Shown in pieces: positions 38,865 to 47,910 of a stretch of 64,000 nucleotides of DNA. The notes beneath the pieces were generated by a model. It was given only the letters and a program-made list of their open reading frames with translations, was not told where the DNA came from and made no database searches. Where the stretch lies: the NCBI RefSeq assembly GCF_000069185.1, contig NC_010397.1, positions 4,464,001 through 4,528,000 on the forward strand. Reading direction: 5' to 3'. How positions within the stretch are numbered: the stretch's first letter is position 1; each line of letters begins with the position of its first letter. Source of the DNA: Mycobacteroides abscessus ATCC 19977. Lineage in GTDB: Bacteria > Actinomycetota > Actinomycetes > Mycobacteriales > Mycobacteriaceae. Made by a program: the position numbers and the translations under genes.

Positions 38865-39473
38865 ATGGAGACCTGGCTGATCATCGTCATAGCAGTTGCG
38901 TGCCTGGCGGCCGTGGGCGCCGTCCTCGGCGTGATCTTGTTGGTGATCTTTGCGGCAGGCGGAATCTCCGCCGCGCGATTCAGTCTCACTCCCGTGGGCG
39001 CCGACGAGCTGCGGGGGTATCTGGACTCCGAGGCGTCTTTCGCCATCACCGTGCAACGTGACTTCTTCCATCCGCCTGATCAGGTGTTCAAGGCGCTTCT
39101 GGACGAACGGTTTATGAGTTGGGCCCCCTTCACCAAGGGCGTGGACTACGCGGGAACCGCACTGCGCGACATCGGGACGAAACGAGCACTGGTCAACACC
39201 TTCATCGTGCTGGCCGAGCAGATCGTCGTCAACGAGCCGGGCCGGGTACTCGGTGTCACCGCGACCGCGTGTTCGGTTCCGCTGGTTCTCGATTCGGCCG
39301 CTGAGGTCTTTGACGTCGTGGACAACGGAACCGGCGGTACCCGGCTCACCTGGCATGTGGGCGGCACCCCCAGAGGGGTGGGCTGGCTACCGCTGCGCAT
39401 GGCGGCACCGTTCGTCCGCCCCGTGGCCGCATGGCAGCTCGGAAAGCTGCGCCCGATCATCGGCCGTCGCTGA
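38865..39473 (+). CDS. Membrane-anchored SRPBCC-like protein
   Basis: 202 residues. One N-terminal transmembrane helix (about residues 4-33) is followed by a domain beginning SFAITVQRDFFHPPDQVFKALLDERF, which resembles START/SRPBCC polyketide-cyclase-like proteins that bind hydrophobic ligands. It is 13 bases after sdhB and may be co-transcribed. No catalytic residues are evident. Confidence 0.78.
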   Translation: METWLIIVIAVACLAAVGAVLGVILLVIFAAGGISAARFSLTPVGADELRGYLDSEASFAITVQRDFFHPPDQVFKALLDERFMSWAPFTKGVDYAGTALRDIGTKRALVNTFIVLAEQIVVNEPGRVLGVTATACSVPLVLDSAAEVFDVVDNGTGGTRLTWHVGGTPRGVGWLPLRMAAPFVRPVAAWQLGKLRPIIGRR

Positions 39474-39547
39474 GCTCCAACCAGCGGGCCGGGACTTTGT
39501 GACTGGCCGCCAATGCCCACGACCGGCTATGCGGGCAGCATCGGAAT

Positions 39548-39703
39548 ATGGGTGACACAGTGAGCGTCGCGGACATCCGAACCGCGATCAAGGAACTTTC
39601 AATACGCGCCGACCTCGCCGAGCGTGAGGGCCGCGACGAGGACGCACGCGAACTCCGTGAGCGCGTGCGCGGTTATCAGGAAGAACTCACCAGGCGTCCC
39701 TAG
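39548..39703 (+). CDS. Small charged helical protein, hypothetical
   Basis: 51 residues (MGDTVSVADIRTAIKEL start; ending EELTRRP), below usual ORF cut-offs. Nearly all residues after position 8 suit one or two amphipathic helices rich in Glu and Arg (DLAEREGRDEDARELRER). No clear ribosome site precedes the ATG; a GTG at 39560 would also work. It looks like a real actinobacterial small protein by composition, but function is unknown. Confidence 0.5.
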   Translation: MGDTVSVADIRTAIKELSIRADLAEREGRDEDARELRERVRGYQEELTRRP

Positions 39704-39782
39704 GCCGCTGCGGCCGGAGACTCGCAGCGTGGCCAGCTTATATTTGCAGTCGTCTATATAGATGGCATGCAATACTCTGTGC

Positions 39783-40049
39783 ATGGATGCTTTCGAGGCC
39801 ATTGCCGAGCCGAGCAGGCGAGTCCTGCTCGACGCGCTGGCGGGCGGCGAATGGACTGCCGGAGATCTCGTGGCGACACTGCCCGGGCTGACCCAGCCCA
39901 CCGTCTCGCGCCACTTGCGCGTGCTGCGCGACATAGGACTGGTCGATGTCAGGCCAGACGCACAACGCCGGGTCTACGCGCTGCGCCCCCACGGACTACG
40001 TGAGATCGACCAGTGGATCGACCCGTATCGGCACTTCTGGAATGAGTGA
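39783..40049 (+). CDS. ArsR-family HTH regulator
   Basis: 88 residues from the ATG at 39783 (an ATG at 39762 adds seven). It is the classic small ArsR fold: FEAIAEPSRRVLLDALAGGEW, then VATLPGLTQPTVSRHLRVLRDIGLVD and the wing RRVYALRP. No metal-binding Cys cluster is present, so it is of the non-metal subgroup that often pairs with SRPBCC proteins. No such partner follows immediately. The upstream region is AT-rich. Confidence 0.85.
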   Translation: MDAFEAIAEPSRRVLLDALAGGEWTAGDLVATLPGLTQPTVSRHLRVLRDIGLVDVRPDAQRRVYALRPHGLREIDQWIDPYRHFWNE

Positions 40050-40066
40050 AGGACCGCGATGGTCAG

Positions 40067-40540
40067 CTAGCGGCGCGCGACGCGGACCTCGATGCCGTCG
40101 GCGGACACCGCCTGCCCCGGCCGGGACGTCACCTGGACTCCAATTTCCCCGCCGGTCTTCTTGTCTATCAATGTCAACGGCTTGTGCCCGTTCTGCAGAT
40201 AGTCGTCTCCCCATTTGAGCAGAGACAGCAGCACCGGGAGCAAATCCTCGCCCATCCGCGTCAACACGTACCCGTCTCGTTCCCGTTGGCCCGGCTCCCG
40301 GTAGGGCACCTTCTCGATGACACCTGCCGCCTCCAACTGTTTGAGCGCACGCGATACCGCCGGCGCCGACACCCCGATCCGCTCGGCGAATTCATCGAAT
40401 CGAGTCGAGCCGTAGAAGCATTCACGCACGATCAGGAATGCCGTCTTGGTACTCAGTAGGTCCAGGGCCTTCCCGATTGAACACGCATCGGTGTTCCACC
40501 GTGAGCGGTCTCGCAGCGGTCGCTCAAATCCCATGGCCAC
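40067..40540 (-). CDS. HxlR-family HTH regulator
   Basis: 157 residues (GTG at 40538-40540 or ATG at 40532-40534). The N-terminal winged helix carries the family Cys (NTDACSIGKALDLLSTKTAF), FDEFAERIGVSAPAVSRALKQL and the GYVLTRMGEDLLPVL end helix. HxlR regulators often sense aldehydes or quinones through a conserved Cys. It is divergent from an SDR/tautomerase operon with two palindromes between, so it probably represses that operon. Confidence 0.88.
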   Translation of the reverse strand: MAMGFERPLRDRSRWNTDACSIGKALDLLSTKTAFLIVRECFYGSTRFDEFAERIGVSAPAVSRALKQLEAAGVIEKVPYREPGQRERDGYVLTRMGEDLLPVLLSLLKWGDDYLQNGHKPLTLIDKKTGGEIGVQVTSRPGQAVSADGIEVRVARR

Positions 40541-40554
40541 CAGTCCATTGTAAC

Positions 40555-40568
40555 TAACGCTTGCGTTA
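40555..40568. promoter_or_regulatory. TAACGC-TT-GCGTTA palindrome, HxlR site 1
   Basis: A perfect 6-bp inverted repeat with a 2-bp centre lies 15 bases upstream of the hxlR start. The same TAACG half-site recurs in the second palindrome, pointing to one regulator. Confidence 0.65.
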
Positions 40569-40590
40569 TCCAGATAGTCCAGCTAGCGTT

Positions 40591-40614
40591 CTAACTAACG
40601 ACAGCGTTAGTTAG
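40591..40614. promoter_or_regulatory. CTAACTAACG palindrome, HxlR site 2
   Basis: Arms 40591-40600 and 40605-40614 are perfect 10-bp inverted repeats around a 4-base spacer. The right arm runs into the AGGAG ribosome site of the SDR gene (start 40623), so bound protein would block initiation. Confidence 0.75.
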
Positions 40615-40622
40615 GAGATGGA

Positions 40623-41318
40623 ATGATCAAAGACACGGTCGTACTGGTTACCGGCGGCCGCCGCGGATTGGGGGCCGCCATCGTCGACGAGGTGCTCAAC
40701 CGTGGCGCGCGCAAGGTGTACAGCACCGCCCGCGCACCATTCGAGGACCCGCGCGCGCAGGTAGTGACCAAACAACTCGAAGTCACCTCAGCAGAATCGG
40801 TGGACGCCCTGGCTCGCGACCTGACCGACGTCGAGATCGTGGTCAACAACGCCGGGGTGTTGCATCCCGATCCGCTGCTCACCGGCGACTTCGACCGCAT
40901 CGACGCGACGTTCCAGACCAACGTCTTTGGCCCGTTGCGGATAGCACGGGCATTCGCTCCGATCCTCAAGGCCAACGGCGGCGGCGCGATCGTGAACATC
41001 CACTCAGTGCTCTCGTGGCTGGGCGGTGCCGGGGCCTACGGCGCGTCCAAGGCCGCCATCTGGTCGGTGTCCAACACGCTGCGCCTAGAGCTGGAGGCAC
41101 AGCACACCCACGTGCTGGGCGTGCACGCCGCATTCATCGACACCGACATGGTGTCGGCATTGCCCGTCCCCAAGACACCACCCTCTGCGATCGCGGCGCG
41201 CATCATCGACGCGCTGGACAAGGGTGACAACGAGGTGCTCACCGATGACCTCACCGTCCAGATCAAGTCCCAGCTGGCCGGCCCTGTCGAAAAGCTCGCC
41301 TACCGCCCCGGCCACTGA
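40623..41318 (+). CDS. Short-chain dehydrogenase/reductase
   Basis: 231 residues. Cofactor loop VLVTGGRRGLGAAIVDEV (TGxxxGxG), NNAG as VVNNAGVLHP, catalytic Ser in VNIHSVLSW and YGASKA. The Arg-rich GGRRG turn favours NADPH. It is followed 36 bases later by a tautomerase and controlled by the HxlR palindromes, suggesting a stress-induced carbonyl reductase. Substrate unknown. Confidence 0.93.
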   Translation: MIKDTVVLVTGGRRGLGAAIVDEVLNRGARKVYSTARAPFEDPRAQVVTKQLEVTSAESVDALARDLTDVEIVVNNAGVLHPDPLLTGDFDRIDATFQTNVFGPLRIARAFAPILKANGGGAIVNIHSVLSWLGGAGAYGASKAAIWSVSNTLRLELEAQHTHVLGVHAAFIDTDMVSALPVPKTPPSAIAARIIDALDKGDNEVLTDDLTVQIKSQLAGPVEKLAYRPGH

Positions 41319-41354
41319 TCCCTCCCCGGCCCAACGATCCCCAGGAGGTTCCAC

Positions 41355-42283
<929 letters not shown>

Positions 42284-42302
42284 TCACCTCTAGTCTTGCT
42301 TC

Positions 42303-43100
42303 ATGACGTCACATGTGACCCTACGCGTCGACGGGCAGGTAGCTCGCGTCACGTTGTCTCGGCCCGAGAAGCTCAACGGACTCACCATCGACATGCTCAA
42401 CGGACTGACCGCGGCCGCCCGCCATATTGCCTCCGACAACTCGATCCGGGTGGTGGTGTTGTCCGGTGAGGGGGACACATTTTCTACCGGACTGGATTTC
42501 GCGGCCGCCGGGAAGGACCCGGCGCGGGTTGTCGCGAACTTCATCCCGCTCCCCTGGCTGGGTACCAATGGTTTTCAGGAAGCGTGCTGGGCATGGCGCC
42601 GGCTCCGCATTCCGGTGATCGCCCTCATTCACGGGCGTTGCTACGGCGGCGGGTTACAGCTGGCACTGGCCGCCGACTTCCGGTTCACCACACCCGACGC
42701 CGAGTTCTCGATCCTGGAAGCCAAATGGGGGCTGATCCCCGACATGTCGGGAAGCGTCACGCTGAGTCAATTGATCGGCATCGACACCGCCAAGCGCCTC
42801 ACCATGACCGGGGAGATGTTCGACGGCTTCTACGCCAAGGAGATCGGACTGGTCACCCAGGTGAGTGCCGACCCCGAAGCCGACGCACAAGAACTTATCG
42901 ACCAGATCCTGTCACGGTCGCCCGATTCGGTGGCGGCCACCAAGACCCTGTTCGACAAGGCGTGGTCCATGGTGCCGCGCCGCGCGTTCGGATTGGAACG
43001 GCGACTGCAGCTACGGCTCATGCGCGGAGCCAACTTCGCGATCGCACGCAAGGCCGGGATAGACAAGACCGAGCCGCAGTTCAAGGCCCGCAGCATCTAG
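42303..43100 (+). CDS. Enoyl-CoA hydratase/isomerase (crotonase family)
   Basis: 265 residues. Oxyanion-hole segment VLSGEGDTFSTGLDFAAAG and GRCYGGGLQLALAADFRF; the C-terminal trimerisation helices are complete. The catalytic Glu region is SILEAKWGLIPDMSGSVTLS, which carries Asp further on as in isomerase-like members. It acts on an acyl-CoA in beta-oxidation; specificity is unclear. Confidence 0.92.
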   Translation: MTSHVTLRVDGQVARVTLSRPEKLNGLTIDMLNGLTAAARHIASDNSIRVVVLSGEGDTFSTGLDFAAAGKDPARVVANFIPLPWLGTNGFQEACWAWRRLRIPVIALIHGRCYGGGLQLALAADFRFTTPDAEFSILEAKWGLIPDMSGSVTLSQLIGIDTAKRLTMTGEMFDGFYAKEIGLVTQVSADPEADAQELIDQILSRSPDSVAATKTLFDKAWSMVPRRAFGLERRLQLRLMRGANFAIARKAGIDKTEPQFKARSI

Positions 43101-43103
43101 GGC

Positions 43104-43805
43104 GTGGACAAAAAGGGTTCCGCCGGGCAGGTCCTGATCGGCCTAGCCCTGCTATTCGCGACTGCCAGTGCCTTCCTAGCCATCACTCTCATCTGGCGGG
43201 CGCACGCCCCCGCCGTCGGACCTGCCGCGAGCGCGATAAGTGCGAAACAACCACCGGACCTCTCGGCGTACCTGCCGACTCCCTCCGAATACCCGCCTGG
43301 GTTCACAACGCCGCCGGAAAACGGAATAGCTATGCCCAGGTTGGCTATTCCATTAGCGAGTCCCGATCAGCCCACTATCGCACCCTGCGATTCGGCACGC
43401 GGATTGCCCGCCCAGTCACCCACCGGAGATCCTCCGGCCCAGCTGTATCTCACGAACTTCACACGCGCGGGTGGATCTATTTTGTCGATTTTCATCGCCG
43501 AGCCCGGTGCATGGCGTGACCTGTCGGCCGTCCGCACCTGGACTGCCCAGTGCCCCCAGCACGGCACCGCCGACATCACGTGCACCGATACCGCACATTT
43601 GCCTATCCCCGCCGTCTCGGCAGATGATGTCGCCGTCGTTGAATCGCGCTGCCGGAGCAGCTTCGACTACCGGTACCGGACCTATTACGCACTTGTCCGG
43701 GGATGCCTCGTTTACATAATGGCGCACGGTGATGACCCGCGACCGGCCGAAAGTGTCTTGGAAGTCGTCGTCAACAAGGTGCGTAGTGGAGCTGATACTC
43801 CATAA
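43104..43805 (+). CDS. Membrane-anchored extracytoplasmic protein resembling the nearby kinase sensor domain
   Basis: 233 residues, GTG start three bases after the crotonase stop. An N-terminal membrane helix (about residues 8-31) precedes a Pro-rich linker and an external domain with five Cys. Ordered features (a YPPGF motif, a Cys-Pro/Cys pattern and the closing YYALVRGCLVYIMAHG) parallel the external domain of the Ser/Thr kinase encoded at 45324-47102 (FDYPEGW ... NVVRGLLVYILASG). Function unknown; it may bind the same ligand or compete for it. Related to mycobacterial DUF5642-like lipoproteins at best. Confidence 0.7.
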   Translation: MDKKGSAGQVLIGLALLFATASAFLAITLIWRAHAPAVGPAASAISAKQPPDLSAYLPTPSEYPPGFTTPPENGIAMPRLAIPLASPDQPTIAPCDSARGLPAQSPTGDPPAQLYLTNFTRAGGSILSIFIAEPGAWRDLSAVRTWTAQCPQHGTADITCTDTAHLPIPAVSADDVAVVESRCRSSFDYRYRTYYALVRGCLVYIMAHGDDPRPAESVLEVVVNKVRSGADTP

Positions 43806-43850
43806 AGCGTTGCCTGCATGCCCCGTTCCGAAATGATCTTGTTTCGCTCG

Positions 43851-44162
43851 CTATGCCGCAGGCACGCAGTCGCGAAGCTCGGGGGACATACCGTATGGGC
43901 CCCACATCTGGCGCTGCGCGTCTTGGCGCGCCTCACCCTCGTTACTTCCGCGGCCTATCACGGTGCCCGCCCATTGCTTCATCCCGAAGCCCATTCCCGG
44001 CATGCCACCCGGACCAAACCCAGGTGGTCCGAAATTGTTGTCCGCATACACCTGGCATTGGACCGCAACCGGGCCCTCACCGGGTAGCGCCGAAGCAATG
44101 GGCGCAGCGAACACGGATACTGCCAAACCGAACCCCGCCGCCATCGAACAGATTGTCCGCAT
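43851..44162 (-). CDS. Small secreted Gly/Pro/Met-rich protein
   Basis: 103 residues from the ATG at 44160-44162, just after GAGGAGGAGAA. A Sec signal peptide ends near AxA (PIASALPG). The mature part has a flexible GPPGFGPGGMPGMGFGMKQW insert, then GTVIGRGSNEGEARQDA, which resembles the DUF4189-like repeats of secreted actinobacterial proteins. Two Cys (VQCQVY, LRDCVPAA) may form a disulfide. Function unknown. Confidence 0.82.
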   Translation of the reverse strand: MRTICSMAAGFGLAVSVFAAPIASALPGEGPVAVQCQVYADNNFGPPGFGPGGMPGMGFGMKQWAGTVIGRGSNEGEARQDAQRQMWGPYGMSPELRDCVPAA

Positions 44163-44249
44163 GGTTCTCCTCCTCAGTGTGTGACAGTAGTTTGCCACAG
44201 CCTGAGTATTACGCGCGCTACCGGTTCGCGGGAGCGATTCGCGGGATCG

Positions 44250-45266
44250 CTAACTGTCGAGATGCCCATGCACCGCGGCGACATCGGGGTGCGCCCGCAA
44301 CCGGCTCTTCCAGGCGTTCTCGCCGTACGTGGCATGAATCGGATCGTCCGGATCGGCGCTCACCCCACGCGCCCGGTCCCGCAGTTCTGGCGGCAGCTCC
44401 AACACCGGGATGCGGGCATCCAGCCTGGGGTTGAAGAAATACGCGACCGAAATCCGGGGCGCACCCGTCAGTGTCACCCGGTGACGGGTGGCACGCAGGT
44501 ACCCACCACTGGCCCGCTCAAGCAACTCGCCGATGTTCACGATGAACGCACCCTCGCGTCCCGGGGCCTCGAGCCAGGCTCCGTCCACCTCGACCTGCAA
44601 ACCCCCAACCTCCGGCTCGGTGAGCAGCAGCGTCAGCACACCGGAATCACGATGCGCGCCCACTCCCTGCGACGTGGTGCCGTCGGACGGGTATCGGATG
44701 ACCTTGATCAGCGTCGCCGGTTTATCGCCGAACGCCTCACTGAAGACAGCGCCATCCGAACCAAGAGCAATGGCCCACTCTCTCAGCAGCTTTCGCCCCA
44801 CTTCTGCCAGCGCGATGTCCCAGCTTTCGAGTGCCGGCCTGAGCTCGGGAACCGCCGCCGGCCACTGGTTGGGCCCTTGCAACCACATGTAGTCGCGACC
44901 ATCCGCCGTCGGACTGGCGGCACGCTCAGGCCCGACGTCGATCTGCTCGCGCCAGTCCGTGAGTCCACCGGTCAGCTCTCCACCGAGCCGGGTGAAGCCA
45001 CGAAAGTGCGGACTTCGCACCATCGCGATGGCCTCCTTGTCGGCCTCCGAGAGGGCGAATAGCTTGCGGGCAGCCGACAACACCTCGTGGACCAGCTGCG
45101 GCGAGACCCCATGTCCGGTCAGATAGAAAAATCCGACCTCATGGGCGACCTCCCGCAAGGCAGCACGTAGCTGGTTCGAATCGCTGGACAGATCGATGAC
45201 GGGAAGCTCAGCCACACGTCCATGGTTGCTCGCAAGCCGTTTGGGGGCCACCGTCTTGACCGCCAT
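44250..45266 (-). CDS. 2-oxoglutarate/Fe(II)-dependent oxygenase (isopenicillin N synthase family)
   Basis: 338 residues from the ATG at 45264-45266. N-terminal DIOX_N domain (LPVIDLSS, GFFYLTGHGV), then the double-stranded beta-helix with Fe ligands GAHRDSGVLTLL (HxD) and RATRHRV, and the 2-oxoglutarate Arg/Ser in APRISVAYFFNP. It hydroxylates or oxidises an unidentified small molecule. It is divergent from the Ser/Thr kinase with only 57 bases between starts. Confidence 0.9.
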   Translation of the reverse strand: MAVKTVAPKRLASNHGRVAELPVIDLSSDSNQLRAALREVAHEVGFFYLTGHGVSPQLVHEVLSAARKLFALSEADKEAIAMVRSPHFRGFTRLGGELTGGLTDWREQIDVGPERAASPTADGRDYMWLQGPNQWPAAVPELRPALESWDIALAEVGRKLLREWAIALGSDGAVFSEAFGDKPATLIKVIRYPSDGTTSQGVGAHRDSGVLTLLLTEPEVGGLQVEVDGAWLEAPGREGAFIVNIGELLERASGGYLRATRHRVTLTGAPRISVAYFFNPRLDARIPVLELPPELRDRARGVSADPDDPIHATYGENAWKSRLRAHPDVAAVHGHLDS

Positions 45267-45323
45267 GAGGAAATATCCCAAGTACGATTGCCGGACCGTC
45301 GGGCGAGAGGGACGCACAGGGGC

Positions 45324-47102
45324 ATGACGTCATCGGATCGATCCTCACCGGGTCCGGGTGGCCAGCAACCCGGCGACCTGCCACCGGGGACCGTCGTATC
45401 CGGCTACCAGATCGAGCGCGTCCTCGGCCGCGGCGGCATGGGGACCGTGTATCTGGCCGCCAACCCGAACCTGCAGCGTTCCGAGGCCCTCAAGATCCTC
45501 AGCGCCCAATCCTCACGCGACCCCGAGTTCCGGGCACGGTTCATGCGTGAGGCATCGCTCGCCGCATCCCTGGACCACCCCAATATCGTCACGGTGCACA
45601 ACCGCGGAGAAACACCAGAGGGTGACCTGTGGATCGCGATGCAGTACGTCCAGGGCAGCGATGCGCATTCGGAGTCCGCGAGTGGGCGCATGTCGTTGAC
45701 CCGTGCTGTTCACATCATCAGCGAGGTCGCCAAGGCACTCGACTACCTCCATGCCCGCGGACTGGTACACCGCGACGTCAAGCCCGCCAACATTCTCCTA
45801 TCTGCGGGTGATCGTCGGATCATGTTGGGCGACTTCGGTCTTACCCGGGCACTCGATGACAGCAACAGCGTCACGTCGGCCGGGAATGTGACCGCCACCA
45901 TCGCATACGCGGCACCAGAAATCCTGTCCGGCACGGCGGTCGACGGGCGTGCCGACGTCTACGCCTTGGGCTGCACGCTCTTTCGCATGTTGACGGGCCA
46001 GCCGCCCTTCGGCTCCGGCAACTCACTGCCGGCGATCATCAACGCACACCTTTCCGCGCCGCCGCCGCGAATATCGCAACTCGCCCCGGTACCCGAATCA
46101 TGGGATGCGTTGATTGCCAAAGCAATGGCCAAAACTCCTGCCGATCGGTACCAAAGCGCCGGGGAACTCGCGATGGCCGCCCAGCAGATCCTGACGGATC
46201 CGGCACAGCACCGGCAGACGGTGACTCAACCGGTGCCGGCCACGACTCCCGCGCCCATCGCAGCACCAGAGCCGGTGCACGCCATGGCACCCCTCGCCAT
46301 GGCCGACACGGGGCAATCCATGCTCAAACACAAGCGAATTGCGGCCATCATCGGCGTCATGGTGCTGGTAGTCGCATCGTCCGTGGTTGCGGTCCTGATA
46401 TGGCCGCGGGCCGACGAAGGGACTGATCCCCGAACCAAAGCCAGCCCTAGCGCCGCCCAGGTAGCACCCGGCGCATCATTGGCCGGGCAACCCAATACCG
46501 TGCTGGACACCTTGCTGCCCGGGCAGTTCGATTACCCCGAGGGGTGGGAGAAGAATCCGTCGCCCACCTTCAGATCGGGCGAATTCAATCCCGCAGTACC
46601 GCCCGGATCTGCCACCAATATCGGCGGAACACCCGTGGGCTGCAACACCATCGATCCCGCCTGGGCACTGCGCGCAAAGGGGCGCGAGACGTCGACGCTA
46701 TACCTGCGGGACCGTAAGAAGCCGGAACGCGAGATCCTGATCCGGGTTGTCCCGGCGGCCGATGCCCTGTCCACGGACGGCGCCTCCGATGCGCTGAAAA
46801 GGTGCGACGCGGTTGCGTACATCATCCCCGGAAGCAGTACCACCTGGCGATGCTCGTTCGAATTCGATGAGCCGAACCCCGTTCAAAATGGCCAGAAAGA
46901 ACTCACTACAACGGAATCCTGCTACATGTTTCCGTCAGGAGCGAACAGCATTCGGCAGCACGTGTCCTTCAACGTCGTGCGCGGACTGCTCGTGTACATC
47001 CTGGCCAGCGGTGCCTCCAACCGAAACGACGCGGCAGGCTCACTCAGCGCAACTGCGCTGAGTTTTGCGACCACCATGAAAATCCTGCGCTACGGCCGCT
47101 AA
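45324..47102 (+). CDS. Receptor-like serine/threonine protein kinase
   Basis: 592 residues from the ATG at 45324. Kinase domain residues 27-295: P-loop VLGRGGMGTVYLA, Lys57 in SEALKIL, catalytic LVHRDVKPANILL, metal-binding LGDFGLTRAL, and TIAYAAPEIL. A Pro/Ala-rich juxtamembrane region leads to one transmembrane helix (IAAIIGVMVLVVASSVVAVL), then an external domain of about 190 residues with four Cys (PVGCNTID, LKRCDAV, TWRCSFEF, ESCYMFPS). The external domain is unlike PASTA; it resembles PknH-type sensors. Targets unknown. It ends overlapping the convergent DinB gene by four bases. Confidence 0.93.
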   Translation: MTSSDRSSPGPGGQQPGDLPPGTVVSGYQIERVLGRGGMGTVYLAANPNLQRSEALKILSAQSSRDPEFRARFMREASLAASLDHPNIVTVHNRGETPEGDLWIAMQYVQGSDAHSESASGRMSLTRAVHIISEVAKALDYLHARGLVHRDVKPANILLSAGDRRIMLGDFGLTRALDDSNSVTSAGNVTATIAYAAPEILSGTAVDGRADVYALGCTLFRMLTGQPPFGSGNSLPAIINAHLSAPPPRISQLAPVPESWDALIAKAMAKTPADRYQSAGELAMAAQQILTDPAQHRQTVTQPVPATTPAPIAAPEPVHAMAPLAMADTGQSMLKHKRIAAIIGVMVLVVASSVVAVLIWPRADEGTDPRTKASPSAAQVAPGASLAGQPNTVLDTLLPGQFDYPEGWEKNPSPTFRSGEFNPAVPPGSATNIGGTPVGCNTIDPAWALRAKGRETSTLYLRDRKKPEREILIRVVPAADALSTDGASDALKRCDAVAYIIPGSSTTWRCSFEFDEPNPVQNGQKELTTTESCYMFPSGANSIRQHVSFNVVRGLLVYILASGASNRNDAAGSLSATALSFATTMKILRYGR

Positions 47103-47668
47103 GCCTTGGGCGTCCAGGGCTTGAGCCAGTCGGTGGGCTCCCAGCCCTCAGCCGCCGCGAGTAACTCGTACGTCGTCGCGCCGTCAATGGACTCGCGAAT
47201 GATGTCGGCATGACCCGCGTGCCGAGCCAGTTCCTCGACGAGATGCAACGCCACCCATCGCACATTCCAGGCGTCGACGTCTTTGGGAAACCACGGCGCG
47301 GGCGGGACGGGCACCGGAGTCTCCAGCCCCTTCTCTTTGATCGCCGCAAGGGTCGCGGCGCTCTGCGCGGTGAAGGCCGCCAACGCCCCGGCGAGCGTCT
47401 CATCCGCGCGCAAGATGAACTCGTCCTCGGCACGCTGGTGGTCGGTTCCGGGTCCGGGCGCCGACACGATCCTGTCGGTCCAGCCGGCTTGCATGTTGGT
47501 GACGTGCTTGATCAACCCGCCAATGGACAGTGTGCCCGCCGTCGGGGTCAGACGAGCCTGCTCGTCCGTCAAACCAAAAGCCACGATCCGAAAAGCGTCT
47601 TGCTGCTGCGCGATGTACTCGATCAGGCCGTCCAACTCGGTCAGAACGGGTGGGGGCATGGCAGGCAT
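47099..47668 (-). CDS. DinB/DUF664-family protein
   Basis: 189 residues from the ATG at 47666-47668 behind AGAGGACC. A four-helix DinB-like protein: GLIKHVTNMQAGW, WVALHLVEELARHAGHADIIRES supplies the three metal-binding His. The group includes mycothiol- or bacillithiol-dependent transferases and many uncharacterised proteins. It converges on the kinase gene. Confidence 0.85.
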   Translation of the reverse strand: MPAMPPPVLTELDGLIEYIAQQQDAFRIVAFGLTDEQARLTPTAGTLSIGGLIKHVTNMQAGWTDRIVSAPGPGTDHQRAEDEFILRADETLAGALAAFTAQSAATLAAIKEKGLETPVPVPPAPWFPKDVDAWNVRWVALHLVEELARHAGHADIIRESIDGATTYELLAAAEGWEPTDWLKPWTPKA

Positions 47669-47837
47669 ATGAGGTCCTCTCATGGGCTGTGAGCTGGCAT
47701 GCACCACCCAACACCACAGGTCCGACATCACTGTCCCAAACGTCAAAAAAACGGCATCTGACCTGCGATATCAGATTGTGATGACAGACACAAGGCCAGG
47801 ACTTTTGTCCTACGCTACTCGGCGGTATAGTTCAGTT

Positions 47838-47853
47838 GTTACCGGTGGGTAAC
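47838..47853. promoter_or_regulatory. GTTACC-N4-GGTAAC palindrome upstream of fadE5
   Basis: The dyad contains TTAC-N6-GTAA, the same outline as the sites at 55112-55127 and 61857-61872, though its centre (CGGTGG) differs. It lies 58 bases before the fadE5 start. A TetR-type regulator is the inferred ligand. Confidence 0.5.
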
Positions 47854-47910
47854 TTAATCGGAAGTAAGAACCCAACCGAATACTCAAGAACAGCCCCACG
47901 AGAAAAGGCA

